Positions 38,099-48,305 are shown, counted from the stretch's first letter. The stretch is DNA of 64,000 nucleotides from Rhodospirillum centenum SW (GCF_000016185.1 NC_011420.2:1694501-1758500); one strand, 5' to 3'. Numbers and translations: made by a program. Notes: generated by a model not told the origin, from the sequence alone.

Positions 38099-41000
38099 AT
38101 GTTCGGCCGCATCGCCGCCTTCGAGCTGCGCTACCAGCTCCGCCAGCCCGCCTTCTGGGTCAGCTTCCTGAGCTTCTTCCTGCTGACCTTCCTGTCGATG
38201 GTGATCGACAACGTGCAGATCGGATCGGGCGGGGGCACGCATGCCAACTCGCCCTTCGCCGTGGTCCAGACCATGCTGATCATGAGCCTGATCGGCATGT
38301 TCATTCCCGTCTCGATCATCCCCGGCACGGTCCTGCGCGACCCGGAGTCGGGGATGGCGGGCATCGTCTATTCCTATCCGCTCCGGCCCCTGCCCTTCCT
38401 GATGGGGCGCTTCACCGGCGCCTACATCGCCGTGATCCTGGGCTTCCTGGGAGCGCCCCTGGGCACCGCCCTGGGCAGCTTCATGTGGTGGCTGGACCCG
38501 GAGACGCTGGGGCCGTTCCGCCCCGGCGACTATCTCTATGCCCTGGGCGTGATGGTGATGCCCAACCTGCTGGTGACCAGCGGGCTGTTCTTCGCCGTGG
38601 CCGCCGCGACGCGCAGCCAGTTCGCCGTCTACAGCAGCCTGATCGCGCTGCTGGTGCTCTGGGTCACCTCCCGCCAGCTCATCGACGGGCCGGAGACGCA
38701 GACGCTGGAGGCCATGCTGGACCCGTTCGGCATCGTCGCCAGCGGCCAGGTGATGCGCTACTGGACGGTGTTCGAGCGCAACGGGATGCTGGTGCCGTTC
38801 GACGGGCTCCTGCTCTGGAACCGGGTGCTCTGGCTGGGCATCGCCGTCGTGCTGGTCGGCCTCGCGCTGGCGCTGTTCCGCTTCAGGACGCAGCCGCGCA
38901 GCGAAGGCCGGCGGCGCCGGCTGGCAGAGAAGGCGGAAGCGGCCCCGGTCGCTCCCGCCCGTCGTCCGCCGGCGGCAGCCCGCCGTGCCGCTCCCGGTGC
39001 CGCGGCGTGGCGCCAGCTTGCCGCCCGCACCCGGCTGGAGGCCGTGGGCGTGATGAAGAGCCCCGGCTTCCTGGTGATCCTGGCCCTGGGCATCTTCAAC
39101 ACGACCGGCGCCCTGATCGGGATGGACCAGCTCTACGGCACCGAGGTCTATCCGGTGACGCGGGTGGTGACGAACCTGATCATGGGGGCGTTCAGCATCG
39201 TGCCCCTGATCGTGCTGGTCTACTACTCGGCCGAACTGGTCTGGCGTGACCGGCAGCAGAAGACGCATGAGATCGTCACCGCCTGCCCGGTGCCGGGCTG
39301 GGTCTTCGTGCTGTCCAAGCTGACGGCGATGACCGTGGTGGTGGCCGCGCTGTTCACGGTGGCGACGCTGGTCGGCATCGTCAGCCAGCTCCTGCGCGGC
39401 TTCACCGCCATCGAGCTGGACCTGTATCTCGGGCAGCTTTTCTTCTTCTTCGGCGTGCCGCTGATGTTCATCGGCGTGCTGTCGATCCTGGTGCAGGCCC
39501 TGTCGCCGAACAAGTTCGTCGGCATGCTGCTGGTGGTCGGCTTCTTCCTGCTGACCATCGTCGCCGCCCAGATGGGGCTGTCGGACAACCTGCTGATCTA
39601 TGGCAGCACGCCGTCGGTGCCGCTGTCGGACATGAACGGCTGGGGCCACTTCGCCAAGGCCGCGCTGTGGTTCATGCTGTACTGGGGCTTCGCCGCGGGG
39701 CTGCTGATGGTGCTGGCCCACCGGCTCTGGCCGGGGGCCGTGCCGGCGCCGCTGGGGCAGCGGCTGAGGGGGCTGGGCCGCGGCTGGACGCCCGCCTCCG
39801 CCACGCTGGCGGCGGCCTGCCTGACCGGCTTCGTCGGGACCGGCGGCTGGATCGCCTACAACACGCACGTCCTGAACGAGGTCGTCTCCAACGACGCGCA
39901 GCTCGACCGGCAGGCGGTGTTCGAGCGGACCTACCGCCAGTACGAGGACGTGCCGCAGCCGATCATCACCGACGTGAAGGTCGATATCGACCTCTATCCT
40001 GAGATCCGCCGCTACGAGGCGCGCGGCCGCTACGTGCTGGAGAACCGCACCGGCCAGCCGCTGGGCGAGGTCCATGTCCTCTACAGCCCCGATGTGGACG
40101 TGGTGGACCAGGCCATCCCCGGCGCCCGGACGACGCACGAGGACCGCGACTTCAACTACTTCATCTTCGCGCTGGACACGCCGCTGGAGCCCGGCGGGAC
40201 CCTGGACCTTTCCTTCACCACGCGGCAGGAGAATCCGGGCTTCAAGAACGACGGGGACGTGACCAGCATCCTCTACAACGGGTCGTTCCTGAACAACATG
40301 GAGGTGGCGCCCTTCATCGGCTTCTCCCGCGACATGCTGCTGAAGGACCGCAACGAGCGGCGCAAGCGCGGGCTGGAGCCGCTGGACCGCATGGCGAAGC
40401 TGGAGGACGAGGAGGCGCGGCGGCACAACTATCTGCGCCGGGACAGCCACTGGGTCGGTTTCGAGACCACCGTCTCCACCAGCCCGGACCAGATCGCCAT
40501 CGCCCCCGGCTACCTGCAACGGGAGTGGATGGAGAACGGCCGGCGCTACTTCCATTACAGGATGGATGCGCCGATCCTGAACTTCTATTCCTGGCTGTCG
40601 GCGCGCTACACGGTGGCGACGGACAAATGGAAGGACGTGGACCTGTCCGTCTACTACCATGCGCCGCACGCCTACAACGTGCCGCGCATGCTGGATGCGA
40701 TGAAGAAGTCGCTGGACTACTTCACGGCCGCCTTCTCGCCCTACCAGCACCGGCAGCTCCGCATCCTGGAGTTCCCGGCCTACCAGAGCTTCGCCCAGTC
40801 CTTCCCCAACACGGTGCCCTATTCCGAGTCCATCGGCTTCATCGCCGACAACCGCGATCCGGAGGACATCGACTATGTCTTCTATGTCACGGCGCATGAG
40901 GTGGCGCATCAGTGGTGGGCGCACCAGGTGATGGGCGGCGACGTGCAGGGATCGACCCTGCTGTCGGAGACGCTGGCCCAGTATTCCGCCCTGATGGTCA

Positions 41001-41734
41001 TGGAGAAGGAATACGGACCGGACAAGATCCGCCGCTTCCTGAAGTACGAGCTTGACCGCTACCTGCGCGGTCGCGGGGGCGAGGAGCGCGAGGAACTGCC
41101 GATCTACCGGGTGGAGAACCAGCAGTACATCCATTACCGCAAGGGGTCGCTGGTGATGTACGCGCTGAAGGACCAGATCGGGGAGGACATGGTGAACCGC
41201 GCCCTGGCCCGGCTGGTGAAGGAGACCGGCTACAGGTCCGATCCCTACCCGACCAGCCTGGACCTGCTGCGCATCCTGCGCGAGGAGGCGGGGCCGGAGC
41301 ACCAGCAGCTCATCACCGACCTGTTCGAGCGGATCGTGCTCTACGACCTGAAGGTGGCCTCGCACACGGTGGAGCGGACCCCAGACGGCAAGTTCAAGGT
41401 CCGGCTGACGCTGGCCGCCGGCAAGGCGGAGGCCGATGGCGAGGGCCGAGAGACGCCGCTGCCGCTGGACGACCGCATCGACATCGGTGTGTTCGCCAAG
41501 GACCCGGCGGACCCCGGCTTCTCCGCAGCCGACGTGATCTATCTCCAGAAGCACCGGATCGACAGTGCCGATCCCGTGATCGAGCTGGTGGTGGACCGCG
41601 AGCCGGCGGCGGTGGGCGTCGATCCGTACAACAAGCTGATCGACCGCAACTCCGACGACAACCTGGCCCGCCATGCGCCGGCCGCCACCCTGCCTGCGGG
41701 CGGCGGTGGCGGCGCCCAGCCGGTGAGCCGGTGA
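38099..41734 (+). CDS. ABC-2 type permease fused to M1-like metallopeptidase
   Basis: A 1211-residue protein. Residues 1-270 and 310-585 each hold an ABC-2-like permease half with about six membrane segments, joined by an Ala/Pro/Arg linker. After a last segment near 580 (LAAACLTGFVGTGGWIAYN) the rest is a soluble, probably periplasmic, M1-like domain: the zinc motif HEVAH (His933, Glu934, His937), WWAHQ after it, and Glu957 in LLSETLAQ. The exopeptidase GAMEN motif is not visible; PYSESIGFI stands in that region. Databases hold similar fusions, but the substrate is unknown. It pairs with the upstream ATPase. Confidence 0.92.
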   Translation: MFGRIAAFELRYQLRQPAFWVSFLSFFLLTFLSMVIDNVQIGSGGGTHANSPFAVVQTMLIMSLIGMFIPVSIIPGTVLRDPESGMAGIVYSYPLRPLPFLMGRFTGAYIAVILGFLGAPLGTALGSFMWWLDPETLGPFRPGDYLYALGVMVMPNLLVTSGLFFAVAAATRSQFAVYSSLIALLVLWVTSRQLIDGPETQTLEAMLDPFGIVASGQVMRYWTVFERNGMLVPFDGLLLWNRVLWLGIAVVLVGLALALFRFRTQPRSEGRRRRLAEKAEAAPVAPARRPPAAARRAAPGAAAWRQLAARTRLEAVGVMKSPGFLVILALGIFNTTGALIGMDQLYGTEVYPVTRVVTNLIMGAFSIVPLIVLVYYSAELVWRDRQQKTHEIVTACPVPGWVFVLSKLTAMTVVVAALFTVATLVGIVSQLLRGFTAIELDLYLGQLFFFFGVPLMFIGVLSILVQALSPNKFVGMLLVVGFFLLTIVAAQMGLSDNLLIYGSTPSVPLSDMNGWGHFAKAALWFMLYWGFAAGLLMVLAHRLWPGAVPAPLGQRLRGLGRGWTPASATLAAACLTGFVGTGGWIAYNTHVLNEVVSNDAQLDRQAVFERTYRQYEDVPQPIITDVKVDIDLYPEIRRYEARGRYVLENRTGQPLGEVHVLYSPDVDVVDQAIPGARTTHEDRDFNYFIFALDTPLEPGGTLDLSFTTRQENPGFKNDGDVTSILYNGSFLNNMEVAPFIGFSRDMLLKDRNERRKRGLEPLDRMAKLEDEEARRHNYLRRDSHWVGFETTVSTSPDQIAIAPGYLQREWMENGRRYFHYRMDAPILNFYSWLSARYTVATDKWKDVDLSVYYHAPHAYNVPRMLDAMKKSLDYFTAAFSPYQHRQLRILEFPAYQSFAQSFPNTVPYSESIGFIADNRDPEDIDYVFYVTAHEVAHQWWAHQVMGGDVQGSTLLSETLAQYSALMVMEKEYGPDKIRRFLKYELDRYLRGRGGEEREELPIYRVENQQYIHYRKGSLVMYALKDQIGEDMVNRALARLVKETGYRSDPYPTSLDLLRILREEAGPEHQQLITDLFERIVLYDLKVASHTVERTPDGKFKVRLTLAAGKAEADGEGRETPLPLDDRIDIGVFAKDPADPGFSAADVIYLQKHRIDSADPVIELVVDREPAAVGVDPYNKLIDRNSDDNLARHAPAATLPAGGGGGAQPVSR

Positions 41735-41918
41735 GCCGCTGGCCGGTGAGCCGCTGACCGGGGGCGCGGATGAGTCGTTGAGGGGACCCGCTGCGGCGGG
41801 GGATGCGGGGGGCCTCCGGGTCGCGTAGAGTGCGGCCCGGAACCCGACCCGCCATCCCCTGCCGGCCTCCCCCTCTCCCAGCAGCATCGGGGGGCCGGGG
41901 CCTGGAGACGACCCCGCC

Positions 41919-43211
41919 TTGTCCGCCCACCGCGCCGCCGCCCCCTTCATCCTTGTCACCCTGCTGCTCGACGTGCTGGCCTTCGGCCTGGCCATCCCGG
42001 TGATGCCGGAGCTGGTGCGCCGGCTGGTCGGCGGCGATCTGGACGTGGCGGCGACCTGGACCGGCATCCTGCTGGCCGGCTTTTCGCTCATGCAGTTCCT
42101 GTTCGCGCCGGTGCTGGGGGCGCTGAGCGACCGTTTCGGGCGGCGGCCGGTGCTGCTGGCCTCCGCCATCGGGACGGCGGTGGACCATCTGATCGTCGCC
42201 TTCTCCCCCACCATCTGGTGGCTGCTGGCCGGACGCCTGTTGAGCGGGGTGACGGCAGCCAGCTTCACCACCTGCAACGCCTACATCGCCGACGTGACCC
42301 CGCCGGAGAAGCGGGCCAAGGCGTTCGGCATGCTGGGAGCGGCCTTCGGCATCGGCTTCGTGCTGGGGCCGCTGGCCGGCGGTCTGCTGGGCTCGATCGA
42401 CCCACGCCTGCCCTTCCTGGCGGCGGCGGGCCTTTCTTTCCTGAGCTTCCTCTACGGCCTGTTCGTCCTGCCGGAGTCGCTGCGGGCGGAGCACCGCCGC
42501 GCCTTCTCCTGGCGGCGCGCCAACCCGGCCGGGTCGCTGAAGGCCCTGGCCCGGCATCCGGTGGTGAAGGGACTGGCCGCAGCGAACGTCTGCAACTTCC
42601 TGGCCTTCGGGGCGCTGCACTCGGTCTGGGTGCTCTCCACCACGGCCCGCTTCGGCTGGGGCAGCTTCGAGAACGGCCTGTCGCTGACGACCGTCGGGCT
42701 GGCGACCGCCTTCGTGCAGGGGGCGCTGGTCGGGCCGCTGGTGGCGAAGCTGGGCGACAAGCGCGCGCTCATTGCCGGGGCGATGACCAACGCCGCGGCC
42801 TATGCCGTCTACGCCCTGGCGCCCGCGGGCTGGGTGTTCCTGTCGGGGATCGCGCTGGGCGCGCTGGGCGGCATCGCCGGACCGGCGCTGCAGGGCATCA
42901 TCAGCCGCATCGTCGGCGCCGACGAACAGGGCTCCATCCAGGGCGCCATGGCCAGCCTGAACAGCCTGACCATGATCGTGGCACCGATGATCGGCAGCAC
43001 CCTGCTGGCGGTCTTCTCCGCCCCCGGGGCGCCGCTGCACCTGCCCGGCATGCCGTTCCTGTTCGGCGCCGCCATGCTGGTGAGCGCGGCGGGCATCGCC
43101 GCCCTCACCCTGCGCCGCGGCGGCGGGCTGCCGGCGGACGACCGGGACGGCGGGAGCGGCCCCCTGCCCGTGCCCGACGCGGTGCCCGCCACGGCAACCG
43201 CGCGGGAGTGA
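41919..43211 (+). CDS. MFS transporter, TetA-like
   Basis: A 430-residue major facilitator protein with twelve predicted helices. The DHA1/TetA hallmark is ALSDRFGRRPVLLAS in the loop 2-3 and TPPEKRAKAFGMLGAAFGIG after helix 4-5, with GPLAGGLLG. Such pumps export drugs or other small molecules by proton antiport. The start is TTG 41919, with GGAG upstream; no repressor gene is adjacent. Its end is 124 bases from the IS630 transposase gene. Confidence 0.88.
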   Translation: MSAHRAAAPFILVTLLLDVLAFGLAIPVMPELVRRLVGGDLDVAATWTGILLAGFSLMQFLFAPVLGALSDRFGRRPVLLASAIGTAVDHLIVAFSPTIWWLLAGRLLSGVTAASFTTCNAYIADVTPPEKRAKAFGMLGAAFGIGFVLGPLAGGLLGSIDPRLPFLAAAGLSFLSFLYGLFVLPESLRAEHRRAFSWRRANPAGSLKALARHPVVKGLAAANVCNFLAFGALHSVWVLSTTARFGWGSFENGLSLTTVGLATAFVQGALVGPLVAKLGDKRALIAGAMTNAAAYAVYALAPAGWVFLSGIALGALGGIAGPALQGIISRIVGADEQGSIQGAMASLNSLTMIVAPMIGSTLLAVFSAPGAPLHLPGMPFLFGAAMLVSAAGIAALTLRRGGGLPADDRDGGSGPLPVPDAVPATATARE

Positions 43212-43335
43212 GGGGGAAGCACCGGACGTCGGGTATCGGGCGTGAAACCGGCGAGCGGAGCCGCTGACTCACTGAGAGGGATTCCCAAGGCCGGCAATCC
43301 GTGATTCGATTCCCCATCGCGATGGGGAGGAGCGA

Positions 43336-44402
43336 ATGCCAGCGGCGTTGCCGATCCGGGAAGACCTGAGCGCCAGCGAATTGCGTGCCCTGGCGCGTCG
43401 GGAGAGCAAAGGGCGGGTGGCGGCGCGGATGTTCGCCATCGCCCATGCGCTCGATGGGGTGAGCCGGGCGGAAGCGGCGCGGCTGGCCGGCATGGACCGC
43501 CAGGCCCTGCGCGACGCGGTTGTGCGCTACAACGCGGAAGGCGTAGCCGGGCTCTACGACCGCCCGCTGCCCGGCCGGCCGGAGTGGCTGAGCGAAGGCG
43601 AGCAGGCGACGCTCAAGGCCATCATCCTCGCCGGCCCCGATCCCAAGCGGCATGGCTGCGTGGAATGGACCCTGCCGATCCTGTGCGAGGTGATCGCCGA
43701 ACGCTTCGCCAAGACGCTGCATCCGGCCAGCCTCTCGCGCATCGTGCGCCGGCTCAACCTGTCGAAGCAGAAGACGCGGCCCCGCCACCCGCAGTCCGAC
43801 GCCAAGGCCCAGGCCGCCTTCCAAAAAAGGGGCTGCGCGAAGCGCTGAAGGCCGCAGGTACCGCGCATCCGGAGCGTCGCCTTCAACTCTGGTTCCAGGA
43901 CGAAGCCCGCATCGGCCAGAAGGGCCGCACCGCACACCGCTGGTGGGAGCGCGGGCAGCGCCCACTCGGGTTGTGCGACAAGCGTTTCACCTCGGCCTGG
44001 CTCTACGCCGCCGTCTGCCCGGCCAGCGGCGCCGACTTCGCGCTGGTGATGCCGACCGTCTCCACTGCCGTCATGAGCCTGTTCCTGGACGGCTTCTCCC
44101 GGAGCCTGGAACCGGACATCCAGGCGGTGCTCGTGCTCGATCAGGCCGGCTGGCACGGCTCACGGGCGCTGGTCGTCCCGGACAACATCACGCTGGTCCC
44201 GCTCCCGCCCTACAGCCCCGAACTCAACCCGGTCGAGCGCGTCTGGCTGTACCTGCGCGAGCGCTTTCTGTCCCACCAGATCCTGGACGACTACGACGCC
44301 GTCGTCCAAGCCTGCTGCGACGCCTGGAACGCCCTCACCGCCACACCAGAACGTCTACGCTCCCTCACCAGCTATCCGTGGCTCCCATGTGTCAATGCTT
44401 AG
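43336..44402 (+). mobile_element. IS630 family transposase, two frames joined by -1 frameshift
   Basis: The first frame (43336-43848) encodes the helix-turn-helix part (SRAEAARLAGMDRQALRDAV) and RIVRRLNLSKQKTRP. The second frame, to 44402, carries the DDE domain: FQDEARIGQKG, VLVLDQAGWH and LPPYSPELNPVERVW. They overlap at six A residues (43823-43828, in CCAAAAAAGGGG), where a -1 slip would give one protein of about 355 residues, normal for IS630. Programmed slippage is known in this family. No terminal inverted repeats could be recognised, so the element ends are not set. Confidence 0.88.
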
Positions 44403-44483
44403 GCGCGGCGGTATGAAACCGTCAGCCCCGCCTTATGCCAAGGGGGGGCCGGGCCTGCCGGGATTCCGGTTGATCGAACAGAA

Positions 44484-44511
44484 CAGGCCCCGGGATCGCT
44501 CCCGGGGCCTG
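44484..44511 (-). terminator. Terminator of clpA
   Basis: CAGGCCCCGGGA (44484-44495), loop TCGC and TCCCGGGGCCTG (44500-44511) form a 12-base stem. On the minus strand it is followed by TTCTGTTCG, a modest T-rich tail. Confidence 0.7.
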
Positions 44512-44538
44512 TCGTGAAGGCGGTCCTGGTGACGCGCG

Positions 44539-46836
44539 TCACTCGACCATTTCGGGGACCTTCTCCTCCTCCCGGCCGGGCTTGGGCTCGATGTAGGTGA
44601 AGTCGAGCTTGTCGTCCTTCACCACCACCTTCACCCCACCGCCCTTGGCGAGGCGGCCGAACAGCAGTTCCTCGGCCAGCGGCTTCTTGACGTGCTCCTG
44701 GATGGTGCGGGCCAGCGGGCGGGCGCCCATCACCGGGTCGTAGCCCTTGCGGGCCAGCCAGTCGCGCGCCTCGTCCGACAGCTCGATGGTGACACCGCGG
44801 TCGCTGAGCTGGGCCTCCAGCTCCATCACGAACTTGTCCACGACGCGGGCGACCGTCTCCTGGGTCAGGCCGGCGAAGGCGACGATGGCGTCAAGCCGGT
44901 TGCGGAATTCCGGCGTGAACATCTTCTTGATCGCTTCCTCGTCCTCCCCGACCCGGACCTCGCGGCCGAAGCCGATGGCGGCCTTGGCCATGTCGGCGGC
45001 GCCGGCATTGGTGGTCATGATCAGGATGACGTTGCGGAAATCGACCGTCTTGCCGTTATGGTCGGTCAGCTTGCCGTGGTCCATGACCTGCAACAGGATG
45101 TTGTACAGGTCCGGATGGGCCTTCTCGATCTCGTCCAGCAGCAGGACGCAGTGCGGGTGCTGGTCCACGGCGTCCGTCAGCAGGCCGCCCTGGTCGAAGC
45201 CGACATAGCCCGGCGGGGCGCCGATCAGACGGCTGACCGTGTGCCGCTCCATGTATTCCGACATGTCGAAGCGGGTCAGCTCGATGCCCAGGGTGCGGGC
45301 GAGCTGCTTCGCCACCTCGGTCTTGCCGACGCCGGTCGGGCCGGAGAAGAGATAGTTGCCGATCGGCTTCTCCGCATCGCGCAGGCCGGCACGGGCCAGC
45401 TTGATGGCGGAGACGAGGGTGTCGATCGCCTGGTCCTGGCCGAAGACCATGGTCTTCAGGTCGCGCTCCAGGTTCTGCAACACCTCCTTGTCGTCGCGGC
45501 TGACCGACTTGGGCGGGATGCGCGCGATCTTGGCGACCACGGCCTCCACATCCTTCTGGGTGATGGTCTTCTTCCGCCTGGACTCCGGCACCAGGGCCTG
45601 GGCGGCGCCGACCTCGTCGATCACGTCGATCGCCTTGTCGGGCAGCTTGCGGTCCCCGATGTACTTGGCCGACAGCTCCACCGCCGAGCGGATGGCGTCG
45701 CGCGTGTAGCGGACGCGGTGGTACTTCTCGTAGTAGGGCTTGATCCCTTCCAGGATCTTCACCGCGTCGTCGATCGACGGCTCGTTGACATCGATCTTCT
45801 GGAAGCGGCGGACCAGCGCCCGGTCCTTCTCGAAGTAGTTGCGGTATTCCTTGTAGGTGGTCGAGCCGATGCAGCGCAGCGCGCCGCTGGCCAGGGCCGG
45901 CTTCAGCAGGTTCGAGGCGTCCATCGCCCCGCCGGAGGTGGCGCCGGCGCCGATCACCGTATGGATCTCGTCGATGAAGAGGATCGAGCCTTCCAGCGCC
46001 TCCAGCTCAGAGATGACGCTCTTCAGCCGCTCCTCGAAGTCGCCGCGGTAGCGGGTGCCGGCCAGCAGCGCGCCCATGTCGAGCGCGAAGATGGTGGCAT
46101 TCTTCAGGATCTCCGGCACCTCGCCATGGACGATGCGGCGGGCCAGACCCTCGGCGATGGCGGTCTTGCCCACGCCGGGATCGCCGACATAGAGCGGATT
46201 GTTCTTGGAGCGGCGGCAGAGGATCTGGATGGTCCGCTCCACCTCCTGCTCCCGGCCGATCAGCGGGTCGATCTTGCCGCTGGCCGCCTTCTTGTTGAGG
46301 TTGACGCAGTACGCTTCGAGGGCCTCGGTGCCTTTCTTCACGACCTTCTCCGCCTGGGCGTCATCGTCCGCCCCCGAGGCGCGCTTCGTTTCGGAGCGGC
46401 CGGGAGCCTTGGCGATGCCGTGAGAGATGTAATTCACCGCGTCGAACCGGGTCATCTCCTGCTCCTGCAGGAAATAGACCGCGTGGCTCTCGCGCTCGGA
46501 GAACAAGGCAACCAGCACATTGGCTCCCGTCACCTCTTCACGGCCGGAACTCTGGACGTGGATCGCCGCCCGTTGCAGGACGCGCTGGAAGCCTGCGGTC
46601 GGTTTGGCGTCATCCGGACGGTTGGTGATCAGGTTGGAGAGTTCGTTGTCGAGATATTCGACAAGGTCGGCGCGGATCTTCTGCATGTCCACGCCGCAGG
46701 CGCGCAGGACGGCGACCGCGTCCTGATCTTCTGTCAGGGCAAGGAGGAGATGTTCGAGGGTGGCGTACTCGTGGCGGCGCTCATTGGCGAAGGCCAGGGC
46801 TCGGTGGAGCGTCTGCTCGAGGTTACGCGACAGCAT
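44539..46836 (-). CDS. clpA: ATP-dependent Clp protease ATP-binding subunit ClpA
   Basis: A 765-residue double-AAA unfoldase that feeds ClpP. The N-domain starts [20 protein letters not shown]; the first Walker A is [15 protein letters not shown] and the second is [17 protein letters not shown]. The IGL-type ClpP-binding loop is likely in the second AAA module. It follows clpS by six bases, the conserved arrangement in proteobacteria. Confidence 0.97.
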   Translation of the reverse strand: MLSRNLEQTLHRALAFANERRHEYATLEHLLLALTEDQDAVAVLRACGVDMQKIRADLVEYLDNELSNLITNRPDDAKPTAGFQRVLQRAAIHVQSSGREEVTGANVLVALFSERESHAVYFLQEQEMTRFDAVNYISHGIAKAPGRSETKRASGADDDAQAEKVVKKGTEALEAYCVNLNKKAASGKIDPLIGREQEVERTIQILCRRSKNNPLYVGDPGVGKTAIAEGLARRIVHGEVPEILKNATIFALDMGALLAGTRYRGDFEERLKSVISELEALEGSILFIDEIHTVIGAGATSGGAMDASNLLKPALASGALRCIGSTTYKEYRNYFEKDRALVRRFQKIDVNEPSIDDAVKILEGIKPYYEKYHRVRYTRDAIRSAVELSAKYIGDRKLPDKAIDVIDEVGAAQALVPESRRKKTITQKDVEAVVAKIARIPPKSVSRDDKEVLQNLERDLKTMVFGQDQAIDTLVSAIKLARAGLRDAEKPIGNYLFSGPTGVGKTEVAKQLARTLGIELTRFDMSEYMERHTVSRLIGAPPGYVGFDQGGLLTDAVDQHPHCVLLLDEIEKAHPDLYNILLQVMDHGKLTDHNGKTVDFRNVILIMTTNAGAADMAKAAIGFGREVRVGEDEEAIKKMFTPEFRNRLDAIVAFAGLTQETVARVVDKFVMELEAQLSDRGVTIELSDEARDWLARKGYDPVMGARPLARTIQEHVKKPLAEELLFGRLAKGGGVKVVVKDDKLDFTYIEPKPGREEEKVPEMVE

Positions 46837-46842
46837 TCCGGG

Positions 46843-47169
46843 CTAATCCTTCTCCAGGGTGCATTGCAGAGGGTGCTGATGCTGGCGGGCGAAATCCATC
46901 ACCTGCGTGACCTTCGTTTCCGCCACCTCGTAGGTGAAGACACCGCAGACCCCCACGCCACGGCGGTGGACGTGCAGCATGATCCGCGTGGCCTCCTCCC
47001 GGTTCTTGTTGAAAAAACGCTCCAGAACGTGAACGACGAACTCCATCGGGGTGTAGTCGTCGTTCAACATCAGAACCTTGTACATCGAGGGCTTCTTGGT
47101 CTTGGGCTTGGCCTTGACGACCACACCCGTCGAAGGTCCCTCGTCCCCGTGCTTGTCACTGTCGGCCAT
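46843..47169 (-). CDS. clpS: ATP-dependent Clp protease adaptor ClpS
   Basis: A 108-residue adaptor that delivers N-degron substrates to ClpA. The core [43 protein letters not shown] is diagnostic, with the Asp-Asp pair and Met that form the N-end-rule pocket. The N-terminal extension is charged and likely disordered, as needed for ClpA engagement. It has a candidate promoter upstream. Confidence 0.97.
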   Translation of the reverse strand: MADSDKHGDEGPSTGVVVKAKPKTKKPSMYKVLMLNDDYTPMEFVVHVLERFFNKNREEATRIMLHVHRRGVGVCGVFTYEVAETKVTQVMDFARQHQHPLQCTLEKD

Positions 47170-47211
47170 GGCTTTCTGGGGTCGCGGTCACGAACGGTCT
47201 TCCTACGTCCA

Positions 47212-47241
47212 ATCATATGAAATCCGAGGCGCCGGTTGGAA
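47212..47241 (-). promoter_or_regulatory. Promoter of clpSA
   Basis: On the minus strand TTCCAA (47241-47236) and TATGAT (47217-47212) are 18 bases apart, about 40 bases upstream of clpS. The -10 element is strong and the -35 is weak. Confidence 0.42.
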
Positions 47242-47338
47242 GGGGCGACTTGCGCCGCAGACCGGACAACCCTTGCAATATCCTTACGGACAGCCCCGGG
47301 CCGTCCGTCCGGACACCCGCCCCGGACCCGGAAACAGA

Positions 47339-47367
47339 AAACCCGGCGGTTGATTGCCGCCGGGTTT
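47339..47367 (-). terminator. Terminator of the phasin gene
   Basis: AAACCCGGCGG (47339-47349) pairs with CCGCCGGGTTT (47357-47367). On the minus strand the stem is followed by TTTTCTGTTT. It lies 52 bases beyond the phasin stop codon. Confidence 0.8.
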
Positions 47368-47418
47368 CCCTGGAGGCGGCACGGCGCACCGTCCCGCAGA
47401 TGTCACGCCGTCCGGCGG

Positions 47419-47934
47419 TCAGGCGGCGAGCTTGGGCTTCGCCATCTGCTCCACCGCGGCGTTGACGCGGGCGGAGAGCGGCTCCAGCGCCTCGTTCGTC
47501 ACCTTCACCGACATCTCGGAGACCTTCGTCGCCTCGGCGATCAGGCTGTCGAAGCTGGCGCGGGCGAATTCGGTCTGGAGATCGACCAGCTCGCGCAGGG
47601 TCTTCACCCCCAGCATGGCCTTGGCGGCGGAGACGTTCTGCTCCACCTGGGTCTGGGTGAAGGCGAGCATGGCCTTGGACAGGTTCTCGAAGCCGCGGGC
47701 CATGATGGTGCCGGACCGCATCAGCGCGTCGATGTTGTCCTTCTGGAAGCCGGCGGCGTCGTCATAGACCTGGAACGCCTGACGGGTGGCCTTCTCGACC
47801 TGCCCCTTGGTGTAGGTCAGGGCCTCTTCGACCTTCCGGGTCGCGGCGTCCTGCATGCCCTGCGCGGTTGCTTCAGTGGTGCCGGTGGTCTGCTCCACAG
47901 CCGCGTCGGCGGCCTTCCTCGTGCGCGTCGTCAT
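47419..47934 (-). CDS. Phasin family protein
   Basis: A 171-residue phasin, which coats polyhydroxyalkanoate granules. The amphipathic helical core AMLAFTQTQVEQNVSAAKAM, LGVKTLRELVDLQTEFAR and ASFDSLIAEATKVSEM is typical of the Phasin_2 type; the C-terminus is Pro-Lys-rich (AKPKLAA). ATG 47934 follows GGAGGAGAT. A long leader of about 210 bases separates it from a strong promoter with palindromes resembling PhaR sites, suggesting control by polymer accumulation. Confidence 0.92.
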   Translation of the reverse strand: MTTRTRKAADAAVEQTTGTTEATAQGMQDAATRKVEEALTYTKGQVEKATRQAFQVYDDAAGFQKDNIDALMRSGTIMARGFENLSKAMLAFTQTQVEQNVSAAKAMLGVKTLRELVDLQTEFARASFDSLIAEATKVSEMSVKVTNEALEPLSARVNAAVEQMAKPKLAA

Positions 47935-48133
47935 CGCTGATCTCCTCCGGACGCCGGTCCCGTCGCGGGCCCCGGGGTCCCCTGGTTGCGTCCTGCCGGC
48001 CGCGGCGGTTCCGCCGGCCGGCAGCGTGCCGACTGCGCGTCGGACCCCAGGCCGGAGGCGCCGGCCCGGACAGCGCCGGGCGGAACCAGGGCGGGCCGGA
48101 CCGTGGCGGACACGGGACCGGGCGGGATCATGT

Positions 48134-48200
48134 TGCAGTGCAGCACAACCCTTATATCGGCGATCCGCAGGCATGGTCAACCAGGTTTTTGTGCAATGCA
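48134..48200 (-). promoter_or_regulatory. Phasin promoter flanked by TGCA-N-TGCA palindromes
   Basis: On the minus strand TTGACC (48180-48175) and TATAAG (48156-48151) are 18 bases apart. TGCACTGCA (48142-48134) overlaps the predicted transcription start and TGCATTGCA (48200-48192) lies about 12 bases upstream of the -35 element. Both are TGC-rich palindromes of the sort described for the PHA repressor PhaR in alphaproteobacteria, each followed at similar spacing by an ATAAGGG segment. The 371-base gap between phasin and the next gene otherwise has no gene. Confidence 0.6.
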
Positions 48201-48234
48201 ATATACCCTTATGGGGAGAGTGGCTGCTTGAGCC

Positions 48235-48272
48235 CCGGACGGAGGCGTGACAGCCGGACGGAGGCGTGACAG
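48235..48272. repeat. 19-bp tandem duplication upstream of the Anbu-like gene
   Basis: Two exact adjacent copies of a 19-base unit beginning CCGGACGGAGGCGTGACAG, ending 33 bases before the ATG of the Anbu-like gene. Confidence 0.92.
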
Positions 48273-48305
48273 GATGTCCGCCGTGCGGAACGACCGGCCC
48301 CAGCC

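Noticed and set aside
36461-42277. A 1938-codon open frame on the minus strand across the ABC operon
   Set aside because: Only its last 169 codons match a plausible protein; the rest is antisense to the ABC ATPase and permease-peptidase genes and has His/Arg/Gln-rich, non-protein-like composition from GC bias.
43212-44470. Terminal inverted repeats of the IS630 element
   Set aside because: Comparison of both flanks gave only a short direct ATCCGTG similarity, not inverted ends, so boundaries are left open.
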